A DNA stretch of 64,000 bases, taken from NCBI RefSeq assembly GCF_012952295.1, contig NZ_JABBCH010000004.1, positions 124,001-188,000 on the forward strand, read 5' to 3'. Position numbers and translations under genes: made by a program. Every line of letters begins with the position of its first letter. Position 1 is the first letter of the stretch. Shown piece after piece: positions 8,396-16,915 of the stretch. The notes beneath the pieces were generated by a model. That model was not told the DNA's origin and ran no database searches. It worked only from the letters and a program-made list of their open reading frames with translations. Source of the stretch: Crystallibacter degradans (GTDB taxonomy: Bacteria; Actinomycetota; Actinomycetes; Actinomycetales; Micrococcaceae).

Positions 8396-9523
8396 ATGGC
8401 GTTGTTTGCCCGGCGGGACCAAGTTCAGGAACAAAATCTGTGGACCGATGGTATGGGCCGGGTGGGCACGCGCTCCGCACAGTTGCTGCTGATCCTGACG
8501 CTGCTCTCGGTCAGCGTGTACGTGATGCTGCAACTGCAGCTGCTGGTCATCCCGGTGCTGATTGCCCTCATCCTGGCGGCCGCGGTCTATCCGGTGGTCA
8601 ACGTCCTGAGGCGCTGGGGCTGGTCCAGTGCGCTGGCCACCGCGACGGCGTTCCTGGGCATCCTTGTGGTGCTTGGCGGCGTCATTACCGGCATCGTTGT
8701 CGCCGTTCGGAACGAGCTGGATGAACTCATCAGTTCGGCTACCGAAGGCTGGGCACAGCTGCAGGGCTTCCTGGCTGATTTCCCGCTCCCGGTGGATCAG
8801 GCGCAGATAGACGAGGCGCTGGCCGGCGTCCTGGACTTCCTGACCAGCGCGGCCGTGGGCCGCAGCGCGTTGAGCGGCCTGTCCACGGCGACGCAGTTCA
8901 TCACCGGCGCGGTCCTGATGGCCGTGGTGCTGTTTTACTTCCTCAAAGACGGCGAGCGGATCTGGACATTCCTGCTGCGCTGGTTCCCCTACCGCCGCCG
9001 GGCGAAGATGGCGCTGGCCGGCTCGCGGGCCGTTGACGTCCTGGGCAACTACGTCCGGGGCACCGCCATTGTGGCGGCGGTCGACGCCATCTTCATTGGT
9101 CTGGCCTTAATCATCCTGCAGGTGCCGCTGGCGCTGCCGCTGGCCGTGCTCATCTTCATCGGCGGCTTCGTGCCGATAGTGGGTGCCACGGTGGCCGGCG
9201 TGCTGGCAGCCCTCGTGGCACTGGTGGCCAACGGTCCCGTGGCCGCGCTGGTGGTGATCGGCGTTGTGGTTCTGGTGAACCAACTGGAGGGGAACTTCCT
9301 GCAACCCGTCGTCATGGGCCGTTCCGTCAGCCTCCATTCCCTGGTCATCCTGCTCGCCCTGACGGCCGGCACCATCCTGGGCGGTATTGTCGGTGCCATT
9401 CTTGCCGTGCCGTTGGCGGCGGTGGCCTGGGCAGTCATTCAGGTCTGGACGGGCGATACGAAGCCGGAAGCGTCAGGCCGGCGGGTGCGGCTCGAGGAAA
9501 AGTCTGTGGAGACGGTGTCCTGA
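8396..9523 (+). CDS. AI-2E family transporter-like membrane protein
   Basis: 375 aa integral membrane protein of the AI-2E/TqsA/YdiK family. Hydrophobic segments include LLLILTLLSVSVYVML, LLVIPVLIALILAAAVYPVV, ATAFLGILVVLGGVITGIVV, FITGAVLMAVVLFYFLKDGERIW, and a long hydrophobic C-terminal half (GLALIILQVPLALPLAVLIF, then VLAALVALVANGPVAALVV). I chose ATG 8396 because AAGGAG (8383-8388) is seven bases away; the in-frame ATG at 8390 would be too close. The family name comes from autoinducer-2 export, but most members have no proven substrate. It may be read through from hemL, since no terminator is seen between them. Confidence 0.85.
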   Translation: MALFARRDQVQEQNLWTDGMGRVGTRSAQLLLILTLLSVSVYVMLQLQLLVIPVLIALILAAAVYPVVNVLRRWGWSSALATATAFLGILVVLGGVITGIVVAVRNELDELISSATEGWAQLQGFLADFPLPVDQAQIDEALAGVLDFLTSAAVGRSALSGLSTATQFITGAVLMAVVLFYFLKDGERIWTFLLRWFPYRRRAKMALAGSRAVDVLGNYVRGTAIVAAVDAIFIGLALIILQVPLALPLAVLIFIGGFVPIVGATVAGVLAALVALVANGPVAALVVIGVVVLVNQLEGNFLQPVVMGRSVSLHSLVILLALTAGTILGGIVGAILAVPLAAVAWAVIQVWTGDTKPEASGRRVRLEEKSVETVS

Positions 9524-9557
9524 CCCGACACGACAAACAAGCCTTGGGGCAGAACTG

Positions 9558-9595
9558 ACAAGGGAGCCGGCAGCGTGTGCTGCCGGCTCCCTTGT
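9558..9595. terminator. perfect 17-bp hairpin between convergent genes
   Basis: The left arm 9558-9574 (ACAAGGGAGCCGGCAGC) and right arm 9579-9595 are exact reverse complements around a GTGT tetraloop. It lies between the converging AI-2E gene and metQ, and runs of pyrimidine on either flank suggest bidirectional termination. Confidence 0.85.
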
Positions 9596-9634
9596 GGTTA
9601 AGCGTGGCTGATGCGGCCTTGCTGGCCGGGAAAG

Positions 9635-10468
9635 CTAGAACGCCGGAGTGACGTCGCCGTTCGGCCAGGTCTCCACAATGTAGTCCTTGACCTCGGGGGA
9701 GTGCAGGAGCTCCTCGAGGACGGTGATGGCTTCAGTCTTTTCGCCCGCGCGCCAGGTGAGGAAGTTGGCATACGGATTATCTTCAACGGACTCAACTACC
9801 AGGGCGTCATCCGTGCTCATGCCGGCTTCCAGGATGAAGTTGCCGTTGATGATCGCCAGGTCCACCTTGGGATCGTCGATGAGGGGAAGCAGGATTTCCG
9901 GCTGGTTTTCCTCGAATTTCAGTCCCTTGGGGTTCTGCTCCTCCGTCAGGGTCAGGGCCGCGGAGTCTTCCTCGATGCCGCTGAGCAGGCCCGCCTCTTC
10001 AAGCATTTTGAGAGCGCGGGGCTGGTTCGCGGGGTCATTCGTGATGGCGATAGTGCCACCATCCGGGATCTCCGAGATGTCGTCATGCTTGGAAGAGAAA
10101 CCTGCGTACGGCTCGATGTGGATTCCGGCACCGTGCTCGAAGTCGTAGCCCTTGTCCTCGATCTGCTGTTCAAGGAAAGCAAGATGCTGGAAGTAGTTCG
10201 CATCGATCGAACCGTCGCTCAGGGCGATATTCGGCGTCTGGTAATCGGTCATCTCTTCGATTTCCAGATCAATGCCTGCGTCCTTGGCAAGGTTCTGGTC
10301 TACAAACTCAAGGATCCGTGCGTGCGGAACAGGGCCAGCGCCGACCGTGACGGTCACAGGATTGGCCGGGTCGGGAGTAGCGTTGGAGGCAGAATCCGAT
10401 CCACCGCAAGCCGTCAACGCCAGGGCCGCGGCAAGGCCGGTGCCCACGAGGGTAAGTGCTTTACGCAT
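9635..10468 (-). CDS. metQ: methionine ABC transporter substrate-binding lipoprotein
   Basis: 277 aa member of the NlpA/MetQ family. It captures D/L-methionine outside the membrane and delivers it to MetNI. The N-terminus is a lipoprotein signal (MRKALTLVGTGLAAALALTAC) with the lipobox Cys at residue 21. Family features include VTVGAGPVPHARILEFV, NYFQHLAFLEQQ, AITNDPANQPRALKML and LAIINGNFILEAG. The start ATG (10466-10468) has GAAAGGA upstream; the frame stays open 40 more codons, but without a signal peptide. It is the last gene of metN-metI-metQ, separated from metI by 128 bases. Confidence 0.94.
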   Translation of the reverse strand: MRKALTLVGTGLAAALALTACGGSDSASNATPDPANPVTVTVGAGPVPHARILEFVDQNLAKDAGIDLEIEEMTDYQTPNIALSDGSIDANYFQHLAFLEQQIEDKGYDFEHGAGIHIEPYAGFSSKHDDISEIPDGGTIAITNDPANQPRALKMLEEAGLLSGIEEDSAALTLTEEQNPKGLKFEENQPEILLPLIDDPKVDLAIINGNFILEAGMSTDDALVVESVEDNPYANFLTWRAGEKTEAITVLEELLHSPEVKDYIVETWPNGDVTPAF

Positions 10469-10492
10469 CTGCGTGCGTTCCTTTCGAATAAC

Positions 10493-10518
10493 CCGGAGCA
10501 GGTGTTCGACCTCTCCGG
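10493..10518 (-). promoter_or_regulatory. hairpin between metI and metQ
   Basis: Read on the minus strand, CCGGAGAGGT pairs with ACCTGCTCCGG around a CGAAC loop, with one bulged base. It ends 24 bases before the metQ ATG and has no U-run, so it is more likely an mRNA-stabilising or processing element than a terminator. This would fit a binding protein needed in excess of the permease. I do not recognise a SAM riboswitch here. Confidence 0.4.
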
Positions 10519-10596
10519 ACGTGGTGCAGCTAGCGGCTACTGGCTGCATTCTTCCGCCACGCTGTAGAGCGGGGCGGGAAGCTGGCAATGTTGGCT

Positions 10597-11340
10597 TTAG
10601 ACGCCGACCACGGTGGCCGGTTCATGCCGACGGGATTTCTTCGAACCGGCTGTGGCAGCGCTGCGGTGATCGACCCGGCGGGCGACGGCGTCCCCGATCC
10701 ACTGGATGGCTTGGACCAGTATGACTATGAGCACGATGGTGACGATCATGACGGTCGTGTTGAACCGCTGGTAGCCGTAGTTGTAGGCCAACTGTCCCAG
10801 TCCACCCCCGCCGGTCAGGCCCGCCATGGCGGAGTAGCCAACCAGCGTAACCATTGTCGTCGTCAGCGCCGCGACGAGGCCCGGCAGGGCCTCCGGTACC
10901 AGAACCTTTCGGACAATCTGCATCCTGGTGGAGCCCATGACCAGGGCAGCGTCGATCTTGCCCGAGCTGATGTCCCGCAGCGCCGTCTCGACAAGACGGG
11001 CAAAGAACGGGACGGTGCCGATAGTCAAGGATACCGTGGCGGCCAGGGCGCCGATGGAGGTTCCGGTGATGATCCGCGCGAGCGGAATCAGCGAAATCAT
11101 CAGAATCGCGAAGGGAATGGACCGGGTGATGTTCACCACGATGTCCGAGACGATGCGGTTGGTTACCGGGAGCGGGCGCAACCCTCCGGGCGCACTGGTA
11201 TAGAGGAAGATGCCGAGAGGCAACCCGATCAGCACGGTGAAGACACCCGAAATTCCCACCATGAGCAGTGTTTCGCCGATGGCTTCCGGCAGTGCCTTCG
11301 TGATGGCCGGATTAGAGAACAAGTCCTCGAATAGGTTCAT
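10597..11340 (-). CDS. metI: methionine ABC transporter permease
   Basis: 247 aa inner-membrane permease. About five or six hydrophobic helices are visible (for example ETLLMVGISGVFTVLIGLPLGIFLY and FAILMISLIPLARIITG). The ABC-coupling EAA-like loop is AALVMGSTRMQIVRKVLVPEALPGLV. It would form the channel with MetN and receive methionine from MetQ. The ATG overlaps the metN stop by four bases (ATGA), indicating translational coupling. The C-terminus ends in an unusual basic tail after the last helix (DHRSAATAGSKKSRRHE). Confidence 0.94.
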   Translation of the reverse strand: MNLFEDLFSNPAITKALPEAIGETLLMVGISGVFTVLIGLPLGIFLYTSAPGGLRPLPVTNRIVSDIVVNITRSIPFAILMISLIPLARIITGTSIGALAATVSLTIGTVPFFARLVETALRDISSGKIDAALVMGSTRMQIVRKVLVPEALPGLVAALTTTMVTLVGYSAMAGLTGGGGLGQLAYNYGYQRFNTTVMIVTIVLIVILVQAIQWIGDAVARRVDHRSAATAGSKKSRRHEPATVVGV

Positions 11341-12329
11341 GCGGCGTCCTTTCCTGCGGTACGCACCGAGACTCCCTGGCTGTGCAGATATTCGACGACG
11401 GGGCCGGCGTCGGTGCCTGCCGGAAGCTGGATGCGCAAGTGGCCGAATTGCGTGCCTGCCAACGTTTCGACACTGCCAGCGAGTACGTTGAGGTCCAGGT
11501 TGAATCGGCGGGCGGCGGCGGTTAGAACTGGTTCCGAGGCAGTGTCACCGGAGAAAAGGATTTCAAGAACGACGCCGGTGCCCAGCGGCTCCGCTGAGGG
11601 CAGCGGCAGCAACGTTCGGGACAGCTCGCTGCCCAGACTGGCTGCCACCTCGCGCAGCGGGCCGTGTTCGACGATGCGGCCGGCGGCCAGCAAGGACACC
11701 GAGTCGCAGACGCGTTTGACCACGTGCATTTCGTGCGTGATGATCAGCACCGTCAGCTGCAGGCGCTTGGTGAGGTCCTTGATCAGGACAAGGATTTCTT
11801 CGGTAGTTTTCGGGTCCAAAGCAGATGTGGGCTCGTCGCAGAGGAGGACGTCCGGATCGGAAGCGAGGGCGCGGGCAATGCCTACGCGCTGGCGCTGGCC
11901 GCCGGAGAGCTGGGAAGGATAGGCGTTTTCGAAGCCTTCCAGTCCCACCAGCTTCAACAGTTCATTCACCTTTGTGCTGATGGCGTCCTTGGATGTGTTG
12001 ACGATTTCCAACGGATGCGCAACGTTCTGCGCAGTGGTCCGGGAATCCATCAGGTTGGCATGCTGGAAGATCATGCCGATGCGCCGGCGTGCGCTGCGCA
12101 GATCAGCGTCCCGGGCCGCGCTCAGTTCGGCCCCGTTGATGCTCACCGACCCCGAGGTGGGGGAGTCCAGCAGGGTCAGGCATCGGACCAAAGTCGATTT
12201 GCCCGCCCCGGAATGTCCCACGATGCCGTGAATTGATCCCTTCGGGACCTCAAGGCTGACTCCGTCAAGAGCAACAATTTCACGGTTGCCTTGGCGATAG
12301 ACCTTGCGCAGGTCAGAAACAGTGATCAC
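11337..12329 (-). CDS. metN: methionine ABC transporter ATP-binding protein
   Basis: 330 aa. It powers methionine uptake through MetI. Walker A is GHSGAGKST, the signature LSGGQRQRVGIARAL, Walker B DVLLCDEPTSALD, and the switch His is in LIITHEMHVV. Residues after about 245 form the NIL regulatory domain that binds methionine and feeds back on transport in characterised MetN proteins. I chose GTG at 12327-12329 (VITVSDLRKVYRQG) because GAGG stands six bases upstream. An ATG 17 codons earlier gives a non-conserved extension. Confidence 0.94.
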   Translation of the reverse strand: MITVSDLRKVYRQGNREIVALDGVSLEVPKGSIHGIVGHSGAGKSTLVRCLTLLDSPTSGSVSINGAELSAARDADLRSARRRIGMIFQHANLMDSRTTAQNVAHPLEIVNTSKDAISTKVNELLKLVGLEGFENAYPSQLSGGQRQRVGIARALASDPDVLLCDEPTSALDPKTTEEILVLIKDLTKRLQLTVLIITHEMHVVKRVCDSVSLLAAGRIVEHGPLREVAASLGSELSRTLLPLPSAEPLGTGVVLEILFSGDTASEPVLTAAARRFNLDLNVLAGSVETLAGTQFGHLRIQLPAGTDAGPVVEYLHSQGVSVRTAGKDAA

Positions 12330-12398
12330 ATGAATCCTCGGCTGATTGGGGACGGGGTCCTGGTCTGCGGCGGCCAGCACGGGCAGCGGACAGCTTAA

Positions 12399-12427
12399 AT
12401 TATGACAGGACTGGCCGCGCTCCCGAA
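12399..12427 (-). promoter_or_regulatory. possible metNIQ promoter
   Basis: On the minus strand TTCGGG (complement of 12422-12427) and CATAAT (complement of 12399-12404) are separated by 17 bases. They lie about 70 bases before the metN GTG, in the gap after the exonuclease gene. The -35 is weak. No riboswitch fold is evident in the 127-base gap. Confidence 0.35.
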
Positions 12428-12456
12428 CCCGGGCAAAGATTCGTAATATTCAGACG

Positions 12457-13185
12457 CTAAATTGACTGCCCTGCCGCAGCTGTAGGCCGCGCGTGCACAA
12501 CACCCTCCCGTAGCGGCCAAACGCCGTCGACCACCGCGTCCGGTTTGGTCCGGCGCAACCACTCCTGGAAATTCGTGGCCTGTTTGGCGCACCACTCCAC
12601 TTGCGATGCGTGGAGCTCAGAGGGATCGACCTGAAGTTCTGGGTATTTCATGGCCAGCGCATCGGCGACGCCGATAGTGGCCATGGCATCTGCGGCGGAA
12701 GTGTGGGCGTTCTCCAGCGGCACCTGGTAAAACTCGCTCAGCGCTACCAGGTTCCGCTTGCCGCGCCGGTACCGGTCCATCTGCTTGTCCAGGACAAACG
12801 GATCGATAACGGGTGTGGGCTCCGGCATGTCCATCCCGTGGCGTCCGCATTCTTCGGCCAGGACCGTGAAATCGTAGGGGGCATTGAACGCCATGACCGG
12901 GATGCCGGCGTCGAAATAGCTGCCGAGTGTCTGGGCGATTTCAGCTGCAGCCTGGGCGGCGTCCATTCCCTCCTTGGCGGCTTTGTCGTTGGTGATGCCG
13001 TGAATGGCAGAGGCTTCGGCCGGGATGGAAATGCCGGGGTTGACCAGCCATTCCAGCTCTTGCAGCGGCCGCCCAAGCCCGTTGACAAGAATAATGGATG
13101 CGGTGACGATCCGTGCTTCGTGCGGATCCCGTCCGGTCGTTTCGACGTCGAATGCTGCCCGGGGAAGTTCATGCCAGCTGCTCAT
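12457..13185 (-). CDS. DnaQ-like 3'-5' exonuclease (DEDD family)
   Basis: 242 aa. The ExoI motif FDVETTGRDP gives the first metal-binding Asp/Glu, MAFNAPYDFTVL the second, and HTSAADAMAT the third with the catalytic His, so it is a DEDDh exonuclease. Related stand-alone proteins are annotated as DNA polymerase III epsilon-like and could trim 3' ends in replication or repair. I start at ATG 13183-13185 (MSSWHELPRAAFDVETTG), where conservation begins. In-frame ATGs at 13215 and 13263 would add a low-complexity leader. It is divergent from the ATL gene. Confidence 0.87.
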   Translation of the reverse strand: MSSWHELPRAAFDVETTGRDPHEARIVTASIILVNGLGRPLQELEWLVNPGISIPAEASAIHGITNDKAAKEGMDAAQAAAEIAQTLGSYFDAGIPVMAFNAPYDFTVLAEECGRHGMDMPEPTPVIDPFVLDKQMDRYRRGKRNLVALSEFYQVPLENAHTSAADAMATIGVADALAMKYPELQVDPSELHASQVEWCAKQATNFQEWLRRTKPDAVVDGVWPLREGVVHARPTAAAGQSI

Positions 13186-13236
13186 GCCGGTAACGCTACC
13201 GGCCGGCACCGACATTTCCGGGGCAGCCCCGCCGCC

Positions 13237-13245
13237 TGTGGATAA
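13237..13245. promoter_or_regulatory. consensus DnaA box
   Basis: TGTGGATAA is the exact reverse complement of TTATCCACA. It lies in the 92-base divergent gap between the exonuclease and ATL genes, about 20 bases upstream of the ATL -10 hexamer. A single box may be chance or a DnaA regulatory site. Confidence 0.4.
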
Positions 13246-13264
13246 AAACACATCGGCTGCCATT

Positions 13265-13270
13265 TAGAGT
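13265..13270 (+). promoter_or_regulatory. predicted -10 of a leaderless ATL promoter
   Basis: TAGAGT ends seven bases before the ATG at 13278, and no Shine-Dalgarno sequence stands in between. Transcription would therefore start at or next to the start codon. No clear -35 is present. Confidence 0.45.
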
Positions 13271-13277
13271 AGATCGC

Positions 13278-13655
13278 ATGCGCCGCGAGTTTGTTGATGC
13301 CGTTCTGGAAGTGGCGGCACTCATACCGGCCGGTCGGGTCCTCTCCTATGGGGACGTAGCGGAACTGCTCGGCTCCGGCGGTGCCCGCCAGGTTGGCCGT
13401 GTGATGTCGCTCCACGGCGCGTTGGTGGCATGGTGGCGCGTTATCCGAGCGGACGGAACGTTGCCCAACGAGCTGATGGGCCGGGCGGTGGGCCGCTATC
13501 AACGGGAGCGCACGCCGCTCATCATTCGGGAGGCCGGACACGAGCCGAAGGTCAGGATGCAGCTGGCACGGTGGTTTCCGGATGATGATGACTTTGATCG
13601 CATTGAAGATATCCGCCGAAAAATGTCACTGCCGGCTGATGGAATGGAACCGTGA
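13278..13655 (+). CDS. alkyltransferase-like (ATL) DNA-binding protein
   Basis: 125 aa, matching the C-terminal DNA-binding domain of O6-alkylguanine-DNA methyltransferase. It has PAGRVLSYGDVAELLGSGGARQVG (helix-turn-helix with arginine finger). Where active enzymes have the PCHRV acceptor, this has AWWRV, with Trp52 at the Cys position, so it cannot accept an alkyl group. ATL proteins instead flag alkylated guanines for nucleotide excision repair. Its GTGA overlap with adnA couples it to double-strand-break resection genes, which is notable context. Confidence 0.88.
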   Translation: MRREFVDAVLEVAALIPAGRVLSYGDVAELLGSGGARQVGRVMSLHGALVAWWRVIRADGTLPNELMGRAVGRYQRERTPLIIREAGHEPKVRMQLARWFPDDDDFDRIEDIRRKMSLPADGMEP

Positions 13656-16600
13656 TCAAACCAATGCAGCAAGCACCGGAACTCAAACTGGTGCGGCCGA
13701 ACCGGTCCCGGGCAGAGCAGCCGGCCGAACGTCCGGACCAGAATGACGTTATCTCGCTGCCCCAAGGCTGTGGTCCGGTGCTCGTTTATGGTGCCCCGGG
13801 CACCGGCAAATCCACGGTGCTGGTCGAACACGCTGTCCGCCGGGTCGAACAAACCGGCCTGGATCCTGCGCGGGTATTGATGCTGGCTCCGTCGCGCCTG
13901 GCCGCTGCACGTCTGCGGGACAAGCTCACGGCGCGGCTGAACCGAAGCCTCAGCACAACGCCGGCGAGGACCTGGGCTGCCTACGCCTTCGATCTGATCC
14001 GGAGAGCCCGGGCCGAGGGCCGGCTGCCGCTGCTGGAGCGGGCTCCGCGACTGATGTCCGGCCCGGAGCAGGATCAGATCATTGCCGAACTGCTGCAGGG
14101 CCACCGCACCGGGCACAGCGGTGCCGTCAGGTGGCCCAGCGAGCTTGATGAGGCGCTCGGAACCCGAGGATTCCGGCACGAGATCCGGCAACTGTTCGAC
14201 CGCGTCATTGAATACGGCAGCACCGCGGAACAGCTGGAGGCGATGGGGGTCGCCGGCGGGCGTGAAGACTGGCAGTCGGCGGCGCGGTTGTTCCGGGAGT
14301 ACCGTGACCTGATCGATCTGCGCATGCCGGAGGCCTTCGACCCGGCCGGTATTATCACTGCGGCGCGGCAACTGCTCATGGACGATGAAGATTTCCTGGA
14401 CCGCGAACGGCAGCGGCTCGGGCTGATTCTGGTCGATGACCTGCAGGAGGCCAATCCTGCCGTCTACGAATTGCTGGCCGTCCTCGCCGAGGGCAAGGAC
14501 ACCATTGTCACGGCCTCCCCGGACACCGTTGTCCAGGGTTTCCGTGGCGCTCGGCCGGATCTGTTGGCGCGCCTGTCCGAGCTGTTGGCATCCGGTGGAG
14601 GACCATTTCGGACCATGGCCCTGACCGATTCCCACCGCATGGGGCCAACGGTGTCGGCAGCCTGGCAACGGGTTGCCTCGCGGATTTCCTTGGTCGCCGG
14701 GGCACAAAAGGCACGCGAACTGACATTTGCGGAGTCTGATGGGCGGCAGACGGAGCCGGCCCGTTCGGGGCTGGCTCCGGAGGCCAGTTCCCATCTGGTT
14801 GATTCACCGGTCCACGAGCAGCGCTACGTTGCCCAGCGGATTCTTGAAGCCCGGCTCTTTGACGGCTTCAAGCTCAGCGACATGGCAGTAATCGTCCGCA
14901 CCGGCGGCCAGCTTTCGCAACTGGCACGTTATCTCTCCGGGCAAGGTATCGCCGTGAAGGTTCCGGTGGCGGAAACGGCGGTCCGGGACGAAGCCGCCGT
15001 CCGGCCGCTGCTGGATGCCTTTGCCATGGTGCTGGAACCGGACCGGCTGGACGCAGAAACGGCAGTCCAACTTTTGACCTCGCGGATGGGCGGCGCGACC
15101 GCCATTGACCTGCGCAGGCTCCGCCAGTCGCTGCGACGTGAAGAGCGGCTCGGCGGCGGCGGCCGGTCCAGCGACGCACTGCTGGTGGAGGCGCTGCAGA
15201 ATCCGGCGACCCTCCAGACTCTGGGCCGCGAAGCCGGGCCGGCAAAGCGGATCGCGGCGATGCTCGGTTCAGGTTCGCAGGCGGCACAGGAGCCCGGTGC
15301 CAATGCGGAGACTGTGCTGTGGGCTTTATGGTCCGCCGCGGGACTTGCCGATAGGTGGTCCGCGCAGGCGCTTCAGGGCGGTCCGGCGGGTGTCCGGGCG
15401 GACCGGGATCTGGATGCTCTCATGGCCCTGTTCCAAACGGCGGAGCGGTATGTCGACCAGTTGCCCGGCTCCAGCCCCGCCCAGTTCCTTGATTATCTGC
15501 TGAACCAGGAACTACCGATGGACAACCTCGCTCCCCGCGCGCAAATGCGTGAAGCCGTGGAACTGATGACTCCGGCCAGCGCAGCGGGACGCGGCTGGCC
15601 GATGGTCATCGTGGCAGGTGTCCAGGAGGGTATCTGGCCCAACACCAGGTTACGTGGAGAGCTGCTGGGCAGTACGCAGTTCGTGGATGTCCTCGAGCAT
15701 GGCATCGAGCAGGCAGGACAAATCGACGTCGTATCCAGGCTTCGGGAGACGCGTTACGACGAGCTCCGAAGCTTTTCAACCGCTATCTCTCGGGCCGAGC
15801 GCAGACTGATATGCATTGCCGTGCAGTCAGAGGACGCCCAACCTTCCGGGTTCCTTGATGTGGTGGATCCGTGGCTGGACGAGGAAGTGGCGCGGCCGGT
15901 GACCACGGTCATGCGGCCGCGGACGGTACGCGCGTTGGCCGCCGAATTGCGGCAGTGGGCACAGCAAGGAGCCAAGGAGCCCGAACGCGCTGCCCAGGCA
16001 GCGGCGGGGCTCGCCATGCTGGCCTCAAGCCCCGTTCCCGTACCGGGGGCACATCCATCGCAATGGTGGGGATTGCTGCCCCTGACCACCGATGCACCGA
16101 TCGTGCCGCCGGACCAGCCGGTGCCGGTGTCGCCGTCGCGGGTGGAAGCGGTGCACGCCTCACCGATGGACTGGTTTGTTCAGGCGGCCGGCGGCGAGGC
16201 CGCCACGGACTTTGCCCGAAGCCTGGGCAACCTGGTCCACGCCATTGCCCAGGACATGCCCGATGCGACCGGAAATGAGTACGTCCAGGAACTCACCCGT
16301 CGGTGGCCGGCGCTGGGCATGAAGGAAAATTGGGAAGGCCGCCTGGACTTCCAGCGGGCAGAGGGCATGGTGCGCCGGCTGGCCCAGTACGTACTCCATA
16401 TGCGGTCCGAGGGGAGGAGCCTGTTAGGCGTAGAGCAGGACTTTTCCGTCGATATCGAAGGCCCTGAACGTATCGCCAGGCTGAGGGGACAGGTTGACCG
16501 GCTGGAACTGGACCGCGAAGGCAGGCTCGTGATCATCGACCTCAAGACGGGCAAATCGGCGCCGAACGCGGCCGATCTGGACCGGCATCCCCAGCTGGGC

Positions 16601-16915
16601 AGCTACCAGGCCGCGGTCAAGGCCGGGGCTTTTGACGAGGCCGGATCCCGGGAAGCGAATGCCAGCCGCCATCCCGGCGGAGCCGCGCTGGTCCAGCTAG
16701 GCAAGGACTTGAAGAACGTCAAGGTCCAGCACCAGGACGGACTGGACACCGCTGAAGATTGGGCTACTCCGATGATCCATGAGGCGGCCGGTCTGATGTC
16801 CGCTAATCGGTTTGAAGCCCGTCACGATCCGCAAAAAGCACGCGGTGGTTCGCACGGGTGCCGTGTCCCCGAACTCTGCCCGCTGTGCGCCGAAGGAAGG
16901 CAGGTAACCGAGTGA
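13652..16915 (+). CDS. adnA: AdnA-like helicase-nuclease subunit
   Basis: 1087 aa UvrD/RecB-type protein with a C-terminal nuclease, the size and order of AdnA in the mycobacterial AdnAB break-resection complex. Walker A is GAPGTGKS (residues 47-54). The Walker B region reads VDDLQE (262-266), with Asp where the usual box has Glu, so this motor may be weak. The PD-(D/E)XK nuclease shows IIDLKTGK (Asp963, Lys965). Three cysteines near the end (HGCRVPELCPLC) resemble the iron-sulfur cysteines of AddB-type nucleases; cluster binding is inferred. The GTG start at 13652 overlaps the ATL stop and the end overlaps adnB, both as GTGA. Confidence 0.88.
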   Translation: MIKPMQQAPELKLVRPNRSRAEQPAERPDQNDVISLPQGCGPVLVYGAPGTGKSTVLVEHAVRRVEQTGLDPARVLMLAPSRLAAARLRDKLTARLNRSLSTTPARTWAAYAFDLIRRARAEGRLPLLERAPRLMSGPEQDQIIAELLQGHRTGHSGAVRWPSELDEALGTRGFRHEIRQLFDRVIEYGSTAEQLEAMGVAGGREDWQSAARLFREYRDLIDLRMPEAFDPAGIITAARQLLMDDEDFLDRERQRLGLILVDDLQEANPAVYELLAVLAEGKDTIVTASPDTVVQGFRGARPDLLARLSELLASGGGPFRTMALTDSHRMGPTVSAAWQRVASRISLVAGAQKARELTFAESDGRQTEPARSGLAPEASSHLVDSPVHEQRYVAQRILEARLFDGFKLSDMAVIVRTGGQLSQLARYLSGQGIAVKVPVAETAVRDEAAVRPLLDAFAMVLEPDRLDAETAVQLLTSRMGGATAIDLRRLRQSLRREERLGGGGRSSDALLVEALQNPATLQTLGREAGPAKRIAAMLGSGSQAAQEPGANAETVLWALWSAAGLADRWSAQALQGGPAGVRADRDLDALMALFQTAERYVDQLPGSSPAQFLDYLLNQELPMDNLAPRAQMREAVELMTPASAAGRGWPMVIVAGVQEGIWPNTRLRGELLGSTQFVDVLEHGIEQAGQIDVVSRLRETRYDELRSFSTAISRAERRLICIAVQSEDAQPSGFLDVVDPWLDEEVARPVTTVMRPRTVRALAAELRQWAQQGAKEPERAAQAAAGLAMLASSPVPVPGAHPSQWWGLLPLTTDAPIVPPDQPVPVSPSRVEAVHASPMDWFVQAAGGEAATDFARSLGNLVHAIAQDMPDATGNEYVQELTRRWPALGMKENWEGRLDFQRAEGMVRRLAQYVLHMRSEGRSLLGVEQDFSVDIEGPERIARLRGQVDRLELDREGRLVIIDLKTGKSAPNAADLDRHPQLGSYQAAVKAGAFDEAGSREANASRHPGGAALVQLGKDLKNVKVQHQDGLDTAEDWATPMIHEAAGLMSANRFEARHDPQKARGGSHGCRVPELCPLCAEGRQVTE

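Noticed and set aside
10469-10596. SAM riboswitch upstream of metQ
   Set aside because: The gap is mid-operon, and I cannot draw the SAM-I or SAM-IV core; only a simple hairpin is supported.
13237-13245. Replication origin
   Set aside because: A single DnaA box with no cluster, AT-rich region, dnaA, dnaN or rpmH nearby does not make an origin.
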